Of a stretch of DNA of 64,000 nt, positions 62,701 through 64,000 are shown piece by piece. Location: positions 1 to 64,000 of the forward strand of contig VTPC01004760.1 in NCBI GenBank assembly GCA_011009095.1, written 5' to 3'. Source of the DNA: Ignelater luminosus. Lineage: Eukaryota > Arthropoda > Insecta > Coleoptera > Elateridae. Positions within the stretch are counted from its first letter, which is position 1. Each line of letters begins with the position of its first letter. A program made the translations under genes and the position numbers. The notes beneath the pieces were generated by a model. It searched no databases, had not been told where the DNA came from, and saw only the letters and a program-made list of their open reading frames with translations.

Positions 62701-63550
62701 ATCAAGTTTTGCACTTGCAAGATGTTTTTGAGCTCTTTTCTTTTATAGTTAACGAGACCAACTTTTTGTCATCACTTTCTACTAGTTTTTCTATTGTATG
62801 ATCGTTTGACTAAAGGATAATGGTCTAGTTTTTTGACTTTATAACACGATCGACTCGCAACGAGTGCTTGCGAAGATTGACAGATTTGGTCAATTCTGTA
62901 TTGGTATCGTCACTGGTCTGTATATTTTTGTATTTTTTTAGTTTCAGTGCTTTAAACTACGGGAAGGGACTGTCTTTTTGTAGAACACCGACATATGCGA
63001 CGTTTTTAACAAGATTACTCAAGTTCTCGTAAACACTTTGCAGTGGCCTCTTCCTTGTAATCTAACATATAAGATTCTAACATATTGATTTACCTTGGCT
63101 AGGTTTGCAAAAATTGTTGCCAATAGGCTTCAAAGAATATTTTTGATTGTTTCGGCAGTTTTGGCTACCTATTTGCCTTCCCATGAATTTTACTACGACA
63201 AGAATAATTATATTTGTATACGTTTTGTCTGCTGACTCTGCATCATCGCTGACACTTGTCATTTCTGCTAATCCATCATCGTTCATGTTAATAACCTGCG
63301 ATTGACAAACCCTTTCTGCCTCTTAGCCGCAAGAGGATCTTATGACAAGGAGTTTTAACGTGGATGTTGAGGCGGATACTCACAATAGTATTCTTCATCT
63401 CTATTATCTAGTTACCACTGTCCCTTGCAAGTCAAGAGAACCTATTACTTTCACAATCTCATGCCGAGACGGCTGTTTACTCAAAAACTCAAGATTTAGT
63501 AGACCAGGTCTAAAATCTACTAGTTAGGCTCCAGGAGCACATTTCGGCTG
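62700..63550 (-). pseudogene. Probable ORF1 (gag-like) remnant of the same retrotransposon
   Basis: The composition continues that of 60260-62700. Cysteine-bearing fragments near 62450-62560 (ARCINCQRNKH) resemble a zinc-knuckle region of a gag-like ORF1. No frame longer than about 70 codons survives, so this call rests mainly on position upstream of ORF2. Confidence 0.3.
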
Positions 63551-64000
63551 CAGAAGGAAACATTAATCGCAAGATACTAAAATTTATTAATTTTATTCCA
63601 CGTTAGTTTACTTTTAATAATTCACTTATAGGAGGCCGACTGTTGTCTAGACTGGAGTGTCCTTGTGTCCAGTTTAGTTTTCATAAGAATTCCAATTCGT
63701 TTTTTTTTTGTCTCCATAACTATAAATTTATAAAGTGCTTACAGGAATTATTTTTGTCAAATATTTATATTCTTCTAGTAACAAAACAGAAGAAATACTT
63801 TAAAGTTAATTCTGTGAACTTGCAAGATCAAGAATAATAAACTCGCTAATGTATAAAGATGTCATTGTCATTGTAGATAGTAAAGCATTTTCAATTTTGT
63901 ACTATTTATAAATGAATGATACAGTTTACACCATATGCCCTTAGTGTAAATTCGTTACAGAACTTAAAGGCAAGTTGGGTTTTTGATTTAACCGAAGCGA
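63551..64000. other. No recognised gene
   Basis: AT-rich sequence to the window edge. Confidence 0.4.

Noticed and set aside
1..64000. CRISPR array or bacterial operon
   Set aside because: No regularly spaced identical repeats, no ribosome-binding-site-led gene series; introns and element types are eukaryotic.

Overview
This is a eukaryotic, almost certainly insect or other arthropod, nuclear sequence. It is strongly AT-rich, has no operon-like gene packing, contains one compact spliced gene with GT-AG introns, and is otherwise filled with arthropod-type transposable elements in different states of decay. There are two assembly gaps, each of exactly 400 N.

Layout. 1-5.1 kb (minus strand): a truncated paralog of a Myb/SANT-like gene at the left edge, a dead Tc1/mariner-like transposase relic split by a long-TIR MITE, and an apparently intact five-exon gene (3983-5065) with two tandem Myb/SANT-like modules and a BESS-like C-terminus. 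6.87-9.34 kb: degenerate repeats with a palindromic core, interrupted by a 1.7 kb foldback element carrying a dead cysteine-rich ORF. 12.4-19.7 kb: a CR1/Jockey-like LINE (ORF1 open, ORF2 broken by about four frameshifts), into whose 5' leader a nearly intact pogo-like DNA transposon (12715-15690, TA target site duplication) has jumped 8 bp before the ORF1 start codon. A tRNA-Lys-type primer-binding-site lookalike lies at 12378-12395. 20.4-23.3 kb (minus): an unidentified decayed coding region, a tRNA-derived SINE, a Penelope-like GIY-YIG fragment and an RTE-type reverse transcriptase relic. 23.9-24.5 kb: a degenerate minisatellite that changes orientation.

24.5-51 kb is mostly unannotated AT-rich DNA. 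It holds GC-elevated islands (29.86-30.66 kb and 32.2-32.55 kb are the clearest), a 400-N gap and a second foldback element (47524-48546). 51-55.4 kb holds a weak plus-strand non-LTR relic and a decayed PIF/Harbinger element with its two convergent genes. 60.2-63.5 kb is a decayed minus-strand non-LTR retrotransposon of the R1/I/jockey group.

The only clearly functional-looking host-type gene is the double Myb/SANT gene, which carries five exons, four in-phase introns and a poly(A) signal. The other coding material is mobile-element derived. The best leads are the exon-pair duplication inside that gene, the nearly intact pogo element with nine copies of a 13-bp motif, the palindromic-core repeat array, and the unidentified decayed ORF block at 20.4-21.5 kb.
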